From Bog-793 sp035625025 (GTDB taxonomy: Bacteria; Actinomycetota; Acidimicrobiia; Acidimicrobiales; Bog-793), in contig DASPQJ010000047.1 in the NCBI GenBank assembly GCA_035625025.1, forward strand, positions 1-7,018: a DNA stretch of 7,018 nt, given 5' to 3'. The position numbers and the translations under genes were made by a program. Shown in pieces: positions 1-6,299 of this stretch (position 1 is its first letter; each line of letters starts with the position of its first letter). The notes below the pieces were generated by a model that made no database searches, was not told the DNA's origin, and worked only from the letters and a program-made list of their open reading frames with translations.

Positions 1-87
1 CGCGAGGTGCGAATCGTCAACGAAGACGGGGAACTTCTCCGTCAGTTCGAGCTCGATCCCGCGCGGGACTACCAACGGATGAACTGA
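1..87 (+). CDS. Transposase, C-terminal fragment (probable IS481 family)
   Basis: The open frame enters from the left edge and stops at TGA 85-87, leaving 28 residues. It reads REVRIVNEDGELLRQF followed by ELDPARDYQRMN. The pattern of a short beta-rich 'V-R-I-V-x-x-x-G-E-L-L-R' segment followed by 'L-D-P-x-R-D-Y-Q' resembles, from memory, the extreme C-terminus of IS481-type DDE transposases common in actinobacteria. These enzymes cut and rejoin DNA at the element ends. The catalytic domain lies outside the window, so activity cannot be judged. The 22-bp terminal repeats just downstream support the assignment. A different protein family remains possible because only 28 residues are visible. 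Confidence 0.62.
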   Translation, partial: REVRIVNEDGELLRQFELDPARDYQRMN

Positions 88-93
88 CCGGGT

Positions 94-137
94 GTCTACG
101 ATGTCTCGCGACATCGTCTCCGATGTCTCGCGACATC
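94..137. repeat. Two tandem 22-bp units at the IS terminus, each with a 16-bp hairpin core
   Basis: Units 94-115 and 116-137 are identical except at one position (GTCTAC versus GTCTCC before the core). Each contains the core GATGTCTCGCGACATC at 100-115 and 122-137. The core is an inverted repeat with 6-bp arms (GATGTC/GACATC) around a 4-nt loop, TCGC on the plus strand and GCGA on the minus strand. Such iterated sites at an IS end are most simply transposase-binding sites (inference). In a minus-strand transcript each would be a 6-bp stem capped by a GNRA-type tetraloop. Confidence 0.85.
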
Positions 138-143
138 ACAGGG

Positions 144-228
<85 letters not shown>

Positions 229-282
229 AGGTGAGAAAGCGATGCTAATCGACGGCGCCAAGAACGACTTTGCCCATCCCGA

Positions 283-288
283 TAGTGT
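283..288 (+). promoter_or_regulatory. Candidate -10 element for a leaderless fhaA transcript
   Basis: TAGTGT fits the actinobacterial TANNNT -10 pattern and ends 9 nt before the fhaA ATG, so transcription would begin at or very near the start codon. There is no convincing Shine-Dalgarno sequence before that ATG and no good -35 at the usual spacing. The 69-bp gap to the tRNA must hold both divergent promoters. I could not pick out the tRNA promoter with any confidence. Confidence 0.4.
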
Positions 289-297
289 TGAAACAGC

Positions 298-951
298 ATG
301 GGACTCCAGCAGTTCGAGCGCCGGCTCGAGCGCATGGTGGAAGGGGCGTTTGCCAGGGCCTTCCGCGGCGAGCTGCAACCGATCGAGCTGGGCCGGCGGC
401 TGACCCGGGAGATGGACCTGCACCGCGCGGTGACCGTTCGTGGCCTCGTCGCTCCGAACGTCTTCGACATCGTGTTGTCCGAGGATGACTACGAACGCTT
501 CCTCGGTTTTCTCGACGCGCTCAGTAAGGAACTCGTCGAGGCGGCGCGTGAGCACGCGCGGACCGAGGGCTACACGTTCATCGGTCCGGTCACCGTCGAG
601 ATCACCTCAGACCGAGCACTTCCGAAAAGCACCTTCGAGATCGCGAGCGAAGTCGTGGAGCACACCGAGACCGTCGCCGGCTGGATCGTGCTACCGGACG
701 AACGGAGAATCGGGATCGGCTCGGAGCCGGTGACGATCGGTCGCATGCCCGACTGCACGCTGCCCCTCGCCGACCCCAACGTATCCCGGCGTCACGCCGA
801 GATCCGCCGCGACGGCGACCGCGTCTACCTCATCGACCTCGGCTCGACAAACGGCACGCGGGTCAACGGCGTCCCCGTCCACCAGCGGCAACTCGCCGAC
901 GGCGATGTGGTCACCGTCGGGATCACCGCGTTGCGCTTCGAGGCCGGCTAG
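298..951 (+). CDS. fhaA: FhaA: FHA-domain protein with N-terminal DUF3662 domain
   Basis: A 217-residue cytoplasmic protein. The start MGLQQFERRLERMVEGAFAR is the hallmark opening of actinobacterial FhaA, and residues 1 to about 115 form its helical N-terminal domain (DUF3662/2662), which in mycobacteria is bound by PknB. The C-terminal FHA domain (about 140-217) has the phosphothreonine-binding elements: GR at 148-149, SRRH at 163-166 and GSTNGT at 182-187, with a final beta strand. FHA domains read phosphothreonine; mycobacterial FhaA binds phosphorylated MviN/MurJ and slows peptidoglycan synthesis. The protein is far shorter than the M. tuberculosis homologue (about 527 residues as I recall) because the long low-complexity linker is nearly absent. 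First gene of the operon; fhaB starts 10 bp after its stop. The ATG fits the conserved N-terminus exactly. Confidence 0.93.
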   Translation: MGLQQFERRLERMVEGAFARAFRGELQPIELGRRLTREMDLHRAVTVRGLVAPNVFDIVLSEDDYERFLGFLDALSKELVEAAREHARTEGYTFIGPVTVEITSDRALPKSTFEIASEVVEHTETVAGWIVLPDERRIGIGSEPVTIGRMPDCTLPLADPNVSRRHAEIRRDGDRVYLIDLGSTNGTRVNGVPVHQRQLADGDVVTVGITALRFEAG

Positions 952-961
952 CCGAGCTGCG

Positions 962-1420
962 ATGACGCACGGCATCCTCGACGTCCTCCGTTACTTCCTG
1001 CTCGCGCTGATCTGGCTCTTCCTCCTCTACGCGGCACGAATGGTCTATGTCGAGGTCCGCAGGGGTCAGCGCGAGCGGGCGGCCCGCGAGGGCCGCCCCC
1101 CAGAAACCGGCCGAGGCCTGCCCCGCCGAACCCCGCACGTCCGGATCCTCGAGTCCAGCGACCGCCGGGGCGAACGTTTCGCTCTCGGCGGAGAGACGAC
1201 GATCGGTCGCGCTAACACCTGCACGATCAGCCTCGCGGGCGACAACTTCGTCTCGGCGCTCCATGCCCGCATCGTCGAGCACGAGGGGTCTTGGTGGCTC
1301 GAGGACCTCGGTTCGACCAACGGCACCTTCCACAACGCCCGACGGATCGGCGGCCCCGAGCAGCTGCGACGGGGCGACCGGTTTACCGTCGGCAGCACCG
1401 TATTCGAGGTTGCCAGGTGA
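962..1420 (+). CDS. fhaB: FhaB (FipA-like): membrane-anchored FHA-domain protein
   Basis: A 152-residue protein. An N-terminal transmembrane helix (about residues 9-29, YFLLALIWLFLLYAARMVYV) is followed by a basic, flexible cytoplasmic segment (30-58) and an FHA domain (about 59-152). The binding elements are present: GR at 82-83, SALH at 98-101 and GSTNGT at 117-122. The order helix-linker-FHA matches FhaB/FipA, which in mycobacteria is a PknA/PknB substrate linking phosphorylation to FtsZ and FtsQ at the septum. I chose ATG 962 because the helix then lies directly at the N-terminus. An in-frame ATG at 905 would add 19 unlikely residues and overlap fhaA by 47 bp. The stop overlaps the pstP GTG by 4 bases (GTGA), which implies translational coupling. 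Confidence 0.92.
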   Translation: MTHGILDVLRYFLLALIWLFLLYAARMVYVEVRRGQRERAAREGRPPETGRGLPRRTPHVRILESSDRRGERFALGGETTIGRANTCTISLAGDNFVSALHARIVEHEGSWWLEDLGSTNGTFHNARRIGGPEQLRRGDRFTVGSTVFEVAR

Positions 1421-2700
1421 CGAGGCTCGTCGCGGCCGTCGCGACCGACCCGGGCAGGGTGCGCGCCTCCAACCAGGACCGGGCGATCGTCGGCGACGGA
1501 TTCCTCGCCGTCGCTGACGGGATGGGCGGACACGTCGGCGGCGAGATCGCGGCACGGCTCGCCGTCGAAGCCGTCGAACGCGCCTACGAGACGCACCGCA
1601 CGGCCGACGGTCTCGTGGGCGCGGTCCGGAGCGCGAACGAAGCGATCTACGCCCAGGGTGCGCAGGAACGTGGGCTGCACGGGATGGGCACGACGCTCAC
1701 CGCTGCCGCGCTCGTCGAGACGAACCAAGGTCCGCAGGTTGCCGTCGTCAACGTCGGCGATTCCCGTGCCTACCTTTTCGGGCCGGACGGACTTCACCAG
1801 CTCACCGAAGATCACAGCCTCGTCGAGGAGATGGTCCGCCGGGGTGAGATCACCGAACGCGAAGCGTTCTTCCATCCACACCGTCACATCCTCACGCGGG
1901 CGCTCGGCGTCGACCCCCAGCTTGACATCGACTCCTGGACGATCGACGTCGCCGAGGGCGACCGGATCCTTCTCTGCAGCGACGGCCTCACGAACGAGTG
2001 CCCCGATGACGAGATCGCGGAGATCCTGGCGGCCCGCGCCGATCCCGACTCGGCGGCCCGCGCCCTCGTCGTGCGGGCGCTCGAGCACGGGGGGAACGAC
2101 AACGTCACGGTGATCATCGCCGACGTCGAAGGGGGCACCTCCCGACCCTCCTCCGCCACCGGGCGCGAGGCCGCGCTGACCGGGTTCGGCGAGGCAGGCG
2201 CCCGAGGCTCCTCCGTGCTCCCGCCCCTGCGGCCCACGCCCGCGGCCGAGGCAGTCGCAACCCCGCGTCGGCGCGCCGATGTCGCACCCGCGCGGCGGCG
2301 CGGACCCGGCGAGCGAATGGTCACGCCCTGGACGGTGCTGTTCGTGCTCGCCCTCGTCGGCGTGCTCGGGGGGGCCGCGGGGTTCGTCGAATGGTTCGTG
2401 AAGGCGTCGTACTTCGTCGGCTTCGAGGGCAATAAAGTTGCCATCTTCCAGGGACGACCCGGCGGCTTCCTCTGGTTCAAACCAATCGTCGTGGAAACGA
2501 CGTCGCTGACAAGGAGCTCCGTCTATCCGCCGAGCCTTCCGTTCCTCAAGGCGGGACTGCTCGAACCCTCCCTCTCGGCCGCCGTCGGGGCGGTCAGCAG
2601 CCTCATGAACGAGAAGAACGCCCTAGGACTCTCGGTGGCGATCATCACTGTGCCGTCGGGGACGTCAAGCGTCTCAGAGAACTCTCCGAGAGGGATCTGA
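1417..2700 (+). CDS. pstP: PstP: membrane PP2C-family Ser/Thr protein phosphatase
   Basis: A 427-residue protein. The PP2C catalytic domain (about 1-237) keeps its metal-binding acidic residues: D34 in VADGMGG, D115 in GDSRAY, D189 in CSDG and D228 in GNDN. It also keeps GMGT at 89-92. A Pro/Ala/Arg-rich juxtamembrane linker (about 240-302) leads to one transmembrane helix (304-326) and an extracytoplasmic domain of about 100 residues that resembles the PstP C-terminal domain (FEGNKVAIFQGRPGG). PstP removes phosphates from PknB and its substrates. I chose GTG 1417 because residues 2-21 then match the family N-terminus up to the conserved NQD at 19-21, with GAGG 7 nt upstream. An ATG at 1291 in the same frame would run through fhaB. 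The family partner rodA does not follow; pbpA begins 1 bp after the stop. Confidence 0.94.
   Translation: MTRLVAAVATDPGRVRASNQDRAIVGDGFLAVADGMGGHVGGEIAARLAVEAVERAYETHRTADGLVGAVRSANEAIYAQGAQERGLHGMGTTLTAAALVETNQGPQVAVVNVGDSRAYLFGPDGLHQLTEDHSLVEEMVRRGEITEREAFFHPHRHILTRALGVDPQLDIDSWTIDVAEGDRILLCSDGLTNECPDDEIAEILAARADPDSAARALVVRALEHGGNDNVTVIIADVEGGTSRPSSATGREAALTGFGEAGARGSSVLPPLRPTPAAEAVATPRRRADVAPARRRGPGERMVTPWTVLFVLALVGVLGGAAGFVEWFVKASYFVGFEGNKVAIFQGRPGGFLWFKPIVVETTSLTRSSVYPPSLPFLKAGLLEPSLSAAVGAVSSLMNEKNALGLSVAIITVPSGTSSVSENSPRGI
2688..2695 (+). promoter_or_regulatory. Ribosome binding site of pbpA
   Basis: GAGAGGGA lies inside the last codons of pstP and ends 6 nt before the pbpA ATG at 2702. 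It supports that start and shows that pbpA is translated by an ordinary Shine-Dalgarno mechanism within the operon, unlike the SD-less first genes. Confidence 0.7.
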
Positions 2701-2701
2701 G

Positions 2702-4183
2702 ATGAACAAGCGGATCCGCACCTTCGCGCTCGTGTCACTCGCCTGTTTCGCGCTCCTCCTAGTCCAGCTCGGCAATCTCCAGGTGCGCCAGGCGCCCGCG
2801 CTCCGAAATTCACAACACGAGCCACCGGCGATCGGCGGCGACCGCTTCGAGCAGCCCCGGGGCGAGATCGTGAGCTCCGACGGCGTCATCCTCGCCTACT
2901 CAGCGCCGACGAACGACGGTTACCACTATCTCCGCCACTACCCGGAAGGACCGCTATTCGCCGGGATCACTGGCTACTACGACGTCACGGCGTCGAGCGC
3001 GCCCTACGGCATGGAAGACGAGTACAACCACTACCTCAGCCCGAACACGCCGGTCGTACACAACTTAAACGACATCCTCACCGAGCGCCCGGGGACCGAC
3101 TCGATCGAGATCACGGTTTCCGCCGCTCTCCAGAAAGTCGCGGCCGAGGCCCTCGGCGACTACAGGGGCGCGGTCATCGCCATCGACCCGCGAACGGGTG
3201 CGATCGACGCGTCGTACTCGAACCCGACCTACGACCCGAACAAGCTGTCCTCGGGGAACGCCAAGGCGAACATGGCCTATTACCAGTCGCTCGACCCCGA
3301 TAGCGGCAACTCGCCGCTCGTGAACGGGGTGACACAACAGCGCTACCCGCCGGGGTCGACCTTCAAGGTCGTCACGACCTCGACGATCTTCGACCACGAC
3401 CCTGCGCTCGAGTCGATCGTCGTCCCGGCCGCCTCGTCTATCTCGCTCCCGGACACGGACTTGCGGCTCCACAACTTCGCCGACGAGACCTGCGGCGGCG
3501 CGCTCCCGCGCCTCCTCGCGATCTCCTGCGACACGGCGTACGCCAAGATCGGGTTGAAGCTCGGCGCACGCAACCTCTACGACGAGGCGACGTCGTTCGG
3601 TTTCGACAAGACCCCGCCGATCGATCTGCCCTCGACCGAGGTCATTCCCGCGAACTTCCCGTCGGCGGCAAGTTTTGCCGAAAACATCCCCGGTATCGCT
3701 TACTCGGCCATTGGCCAGGAGAACGTGGCGGAAACGGCGCTGCAAGACGCGCTCGTCGCCTCGGCGATCGGCGACGACGGAACGATCATGACGCCACACT
3801 TCCTGTCCCGCGTGATCGACGCCGCGGGGAATGTCGTCGACACCTACACTCCACATCCCTGGCTCCAGGCAACATCGGCATTGACGGCCGAAAAGGTTCG
3901 CTCTCTCATGCGCGGCGTCGTTACGTACGGGACGGCGGCGAACGTCGGTTTCCCGGCTGATCTCAGCGTCGCGGCGAAAACGGGCACCGCGGAAACCGCA
4001 ATCAGCGCCTGCACGGACGACTGGCTGATCGCGACGGCGCCAGCCGGTCCGGGCGAGGTCCCCAAGATCGCCGTCGCGGCTGTCGTCGTCCAACCGCCAG
4101 GCCGCTGCGACGGCACCGGCGCCGAGGTCGCGGGACCGATCGTGAAAGCCGTCCTCGTCGCTGCGCTCGGATTGGGCCTGTGA
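2702..4183 (+). CDS. pbpA: PbpA: class B penicillin-binding protein (transpeptidase)
   Basis: A 493-residue protein, close to the mycobacterial PbpA length. An N-terminal membrane anchor (about 7-25) is followed by a short pedestal region beginning QPRGEIVSSDGVILA (51-65) and a transpeptidase domain from about 155. The active-site motifs are S219-TF-K222 (nucleophile Ser219), S275-C-D277 in the place of SxN, and K426-T-G428. It forms peptide cross-links in peptidoglycan outside the membrane and is a target of beta-lactams. In mycobacteria PbpA acts in division, is phosphorylated by PknB, and is encoded next to its SEDS partner RodA. Here it directly follows pstP with no SEDS gene. Four periplasmic-side cysteines are present (264, 276, 437, 469). 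The start has a good Shine-Dalgarno. Confidence 0.93.
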   Translation: MNKRIRTFALVSLACFALLLVQLGNLQVRQAPALRNSQHEPPAIGGDRFEQPRGEIVSSDGVILAYSAPTNDGYHYLRHYPEGPLFAGITGYYDVTASSAPYGMEDEYNHYLSPNTPVVHNLNDILTERPGTDSIEITVSAALQKVAAEALGDYRGAVIAIDPRTGAIDASYSNPTYDPNKLSSGNAKANMAYYQSLDPDSGNSPLVNGVTQQRYPPGSTFKVVTTSTIFDHDPALESIVVPAASSISLPDTDLRLHNFADETCGGALPRLLAISCDTAYAKIGLKLGARNLYDEATSFGFDKTPPIDLPSTEVIPANFPSAASFAENIPGIAYSAIGQENVAETALQDALVASAIGDDGTIMTPHFLSRVIDAAGNVVDTYTPHPWLQATSALTAEKVRSLMRGVVTYGTAANVGFPADLSVAAKTGTAETAISACTDDWLIATAPAGPGEVPKIAVAAVVVQPPGRCDGTGAEVAGPIVKAVLVAALGLGL

Positions 4184-4223
4184 GGGCACACCGACCATGG
4201 ACCGTTGCCGCCGTCCGCCCGCC

Positions 4224-4229
4224 TAGGCT
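4224..4229 (+). promoter_or_regulatory. Candidate -10 element for a leaderless pknB transcript
   Basis: TAGGCT fits TANNNT and ends 9 nt before the ATG at 4239, the same spacing as at fhaA. It sits in the 55-bp pbpA-pknB gap, and no Shine-Dalgarno is visible there. A TTGCCG lies at 4205-4210, but its 13-nt spacing is too short for a normal -35. If functional, pknB has its own promoter in addition to read-through from the operon. Confidence 0.4.
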
Positions 4230-4238
4230 CACGCGCGA

Positions 4239-6179
4239 ATGACGATGAACCCGCACACGGTGGTCGGCGGGCGTTACGAACTCGGTGACCAGATCGCCCG
4301 GGGGGGGACCGCGCAGGTCTTCCTCGCCCGCGACCTCCTTCTCGGGCGTCCCGTTGCCCTGAAAGTGCTCTTTTCGGAACTGTCGACCGACAGCGCCTTC
4401 GTCGAGCGATTCCGGCGGGAGGCGCAGGCGGCGGCCAACCTGTCACATCCGAACATCGTTCCCATCTTCGATTGGGGCGAGACCGACTCGACCTATTTCA
4501 TCGTCATGGAGTACGTCGACGGCGAGGCGCTGTCCTCGATCATCCGCACCCAGGCTCCGCTCACCTCGGCGCAGGCGGCATCGATCGCCTCGGATATCGC
4601 CAAGGCGCTGGCCTACGCGCACCGCCACGGGGTCGTGCACCGGGACATCAAGCCGGGCAACGTCCTCATCACAGCCGACGGCCAGGTGAAGGTCACTGAC
4701 TTCGGAATAGCCCGGGCGATCGGCGCCGACGAGCAGATCACCCAGACCGGGCTCGTCATGGGGACGGCGACCTACTTCTCGCCGGAACAGGCCCAGGGAC
4801 TCGGCGTCGACGGGCGCAGCGACGTCTATGCGCTCGGCGTCGTCCTCTACGAGATGGAGACGGGCCGTCCTCCGTTCGTGGGCGAGACGCCGGTCGCGAT
4901 CGCGCTCCAACACGTGCGCGAGCAACCTCAGCCGCCGAGTGTGCTCAACCCCCAGATCTCTCCGGGGCTCGAAGCGATCATCCTCCAGGCGATGGAGAAG
5001 CTCCCCAAGGAGCGCTACCAGACCGCCGAGGAGTTGCGCGCCGATCTCGAACGCTTCGTCCACGGCCAGCCGGTGGTCGCCCGTCTTCGTCGCGAGCAGC
5101 CGACGACGATCGCGGTCCCCGCGATCGCGTCCGCAGGCCGCGCGCCGGCGCCCGTCGGAGCCGGTTCGCCGCCGGTCAAGCGGACCACCCCGTTCTGGAT
5201 CGGCAGCGGCGGCGTGTTCGCGGTCGCGATCGGACTGATCGTCTACTTCGGCGGTCACTCGCTCGGCTACTTCGGAGGCGCACGCTACTTCAACGTGCCC
5301 AACGTCGACGGGCTGGCAGCAAAGGCTGCGATCGTCAAACTCAAAAAGGACGGGCTCGATCCCGTGAAACGGATGGTTCCCGGCAACAACAAGAACAAAG
5401 GGACGGTCGTCGCCCAGGATCCGGCTAGTCCCAACCAGGTGACCAAGGGTCGGACCGTGACGATCTATGTCGCGCGGGCGCCGGCGGCGAAACTCATCCC
5501 GAACGTCACTGGTCTCACCATGAGCGACGCGGAGGCCGACCTGCATAGCAACGGCTTCCGCTGGTTCATCGATTGGCAGCGTCCCAACGAACCTGGGCTG
5601 ACCGAGGGTCAGGTCGTCGATGAGGTCCCCGGCCCGCCGTACAGCGCCCAGCCGGGCACGACCATCACGCTCTACGTCATCCACGGGTCTTTCACGAGCA
5701 CGGTACCTTCGCTTCGCGGCTTGACTGAGGCGCAGGCCGATACGGCGATCACCGGGGCCGGTCTCACACCCGGCACGACGACCACCCGGTATTCCTCGAC
5801 GATCGCCGCGGGTGACGTCATCTTCTCGCAACCGCGTTCCGGACAGAAAGTGAAAGGCGGCACCGCCGTCAACCTCGTCGTCTCGTCCGGCGCTCTCGAC
5901 AACGTTCCCGACGTCCAAAACGAGACGATCCAGCAGGCACAGCAGGACATCACGGACACGGGACTGACCTACTTCGTCGTCCCGGTGCAAGCGAGTTCAC
6001 CCAATCAGATCGATCTCGTCGTCAACCAACACCCACAGCCGGGGCAAGCGGTGAAACCCGGCTTCCAGGTAACCCTCTACGTCGCGGTCGAGAACCCGAC
6101 GACGACCACGACCACGACGACGACCACGACGACGACTACGACCACGACGACGCTGCCGACCACGACGACGACTTCGTAG
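4239..6179 (+). CDS. pknB: PknB: PASTA-domain Ser/Thr protein kinase
   Basis: A 646-residue membrane kinase. The kinase domain (about 13-273) has glycine-rich loop ARGGTAQV (20-27), catalytic K42, alpha-C E61, H134-R-D136 with K138 and N141, DFG 154-156 and SPE 181-183. T168 and T170 in the activation loop (ITQTGLVMGTATY) match the PknB autophosphorylation threonines. A linker leads to a transmembrane helix (about 319-338) and four extracytoplasmic PASTA repeats (about 352-412, 419-480, 488-549, 555-616), which in the family bind muropeptides. The chain ends in 18 consecutive threonines (621-638), LP and a further TTTTTS. It likely phosphorylates the FhaA/FhaB, wall-synthesis and division network and is opposed by PstP. 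No pknA precedes it. ATG 4239 was chosen; ATG 4245 would remove two residues. Codons 22-23 lie in a run of eight G bases. Confidence 0.95.
   Translation: MTMNPHTVVGGRYELGDQIARGGTAQVFLARDLLLGRPVALKVLFSELSTDSAFVERFRREAQAAANLSHPNIVPIFDWGETDSTYFIVMEYVDGEALSSIIRTQAPLTSAQAASIASDIAKALAYAHRHGVVHRDIKPGNVLITADGQVKVTDFGIARAIGADEQITQTGLVMGTATYFSPEQAQGLGVDGRSDVYALGVVLYEMETGRPPFVGETPVAIALQHVREQPQPPSVLNPQISPGLEAIILQAMEKLPKERYQTAEELRADLERFVHGQPVVARLRREQPTTIAVPAIASAGRAPAPVGAGSPPVKRTTPFWIGSGGVFAVAIGLIVYFGGHSLGYFGGARYFNVPNVDGLAAKAAIVKLKKDGLDPVKRMVPGNNKNKGTVVAQDPASPNQVTKGRTVTIYVARAPAAKLIPNVTGLTMSDAEADLHSNGFRWFIDWQRPNEPGLTEGQVVDEVPGPPYSAQPGTTITLYVIHGSFTSTVPSLRGLTEAQADTAITGAGLTPGTTTTRYSSTIAAGDVIFSQPRSGQKVKGGTAVNLVVSSGALDNVPDVQNETIQQAQQDITDTGLTYFVVPVQASSPNQIDLVVNQHPQPGQAVKPGFQVTLYVAVENPTTTTTTTTTTTTTTTTTTLPTTTTTS
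6099..6173 (+). repeat. Threonine-codon repeat at the 3' end of pknB
   Basis: Eighteen successive ACN codons (6099-6152), CTG CCG, then five more ACN codons (6159-6173) precede the final TCG and stop. ACG and ACC codons are mixed, with two ACT codons, so the tract is not a pure trinucleotide microsatellite. This suggests the threonine composition is kept at the protein level. The encoded tail is extracytoplasmic. Confidence 0.95.
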
Positions 6180-6285
6180 ATAACGATCGTCTGGACGACA
6201 GCCCAACCGGGGGTGAGTCGAGCCCACAAGGCGGCGTGTCACGCGACCAGGAATGCACCTTTCCGCGCCACAGCCTCCGGGTCGG

Positions 6286-6291
6286 TATCCT
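6286..6291 (+). promoter_or_regulatory. Candidate -10 element for a leaderless crgA transcript
   Basis: TATCCT fits TANNNT and ends 8 nt before the GTG start of crgA at 6300. No Shine-Dalgarno precedes that GTG. The 120-bp stretch between pknB and crgA (6180-6299) shows no other coding potential, and I see no convincing terminator hairpin in it. Confidence 0.4.
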
Positions 6292-6299
6292 CATGATTC

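Larger units (their letters stand above)
1..140 (+). mobile_element. Right end of an insertion sequence, probably IS481 family
   Basis: A transposase tail is followed within 53 bp by a structured terminus made of two tandem 22-bp units. Read inward from the outer side (minus strand), the end begins TGTGATGTCGCGAGACATC. It therefore starts with TGT, the tip expected for IS481-type elements, and I place the boundary at base 140 on that basis. The left end is outside the window, so neither the matching inverted repeat nor a target duplication can be checked. The boundary could be off by a few bases. Confidence 0.6.

Noticed and set aside
94..137. CRISPR-like repeat
   Set aside because: There are only two units, directly tandem with no unique spacers, at an insertion-sequence end. 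This fits transposase sites, not a CRISPR array.
1291..1416. N-terminal extension of pstP from an ATG at 1291
   Set aside because: It would lie within fhaB in another frame and adds 42 residues not resembling PP2C. GTG 1417 gives the conserved N-terminus with a GTGA overlap.
1066..2088. Minus-strand open frame of 340 codons opposite fhaB and pstP
   Set aside because: It spans the junction of two clear genes on the other strand and has a typical shadow-frame composition.
3065..4198. Minus-strand open frame of 377 codons opposite pbpA
   Set aside because: It is extremely Arg/Asp/Val-rich with no recognisable motif, and is explained as the shadow of the pbpA coding frame.
4443..5990. Minus-strand open frame of 515 codons opposite pknB
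   Set aside because: It is antisense to a perfectly conserved kinase. Its Arg/Asp-rich composition is typical of the mirror frame of GC-rich genes, with no domain or coherent hydrophobic pattern.
6180..6299. Intrinsic terminator after pknB
   Set aside because: Only very short inverted repeats (such as CGTC/GACG) without a T-tract are present, which is not enough to support a terminator.
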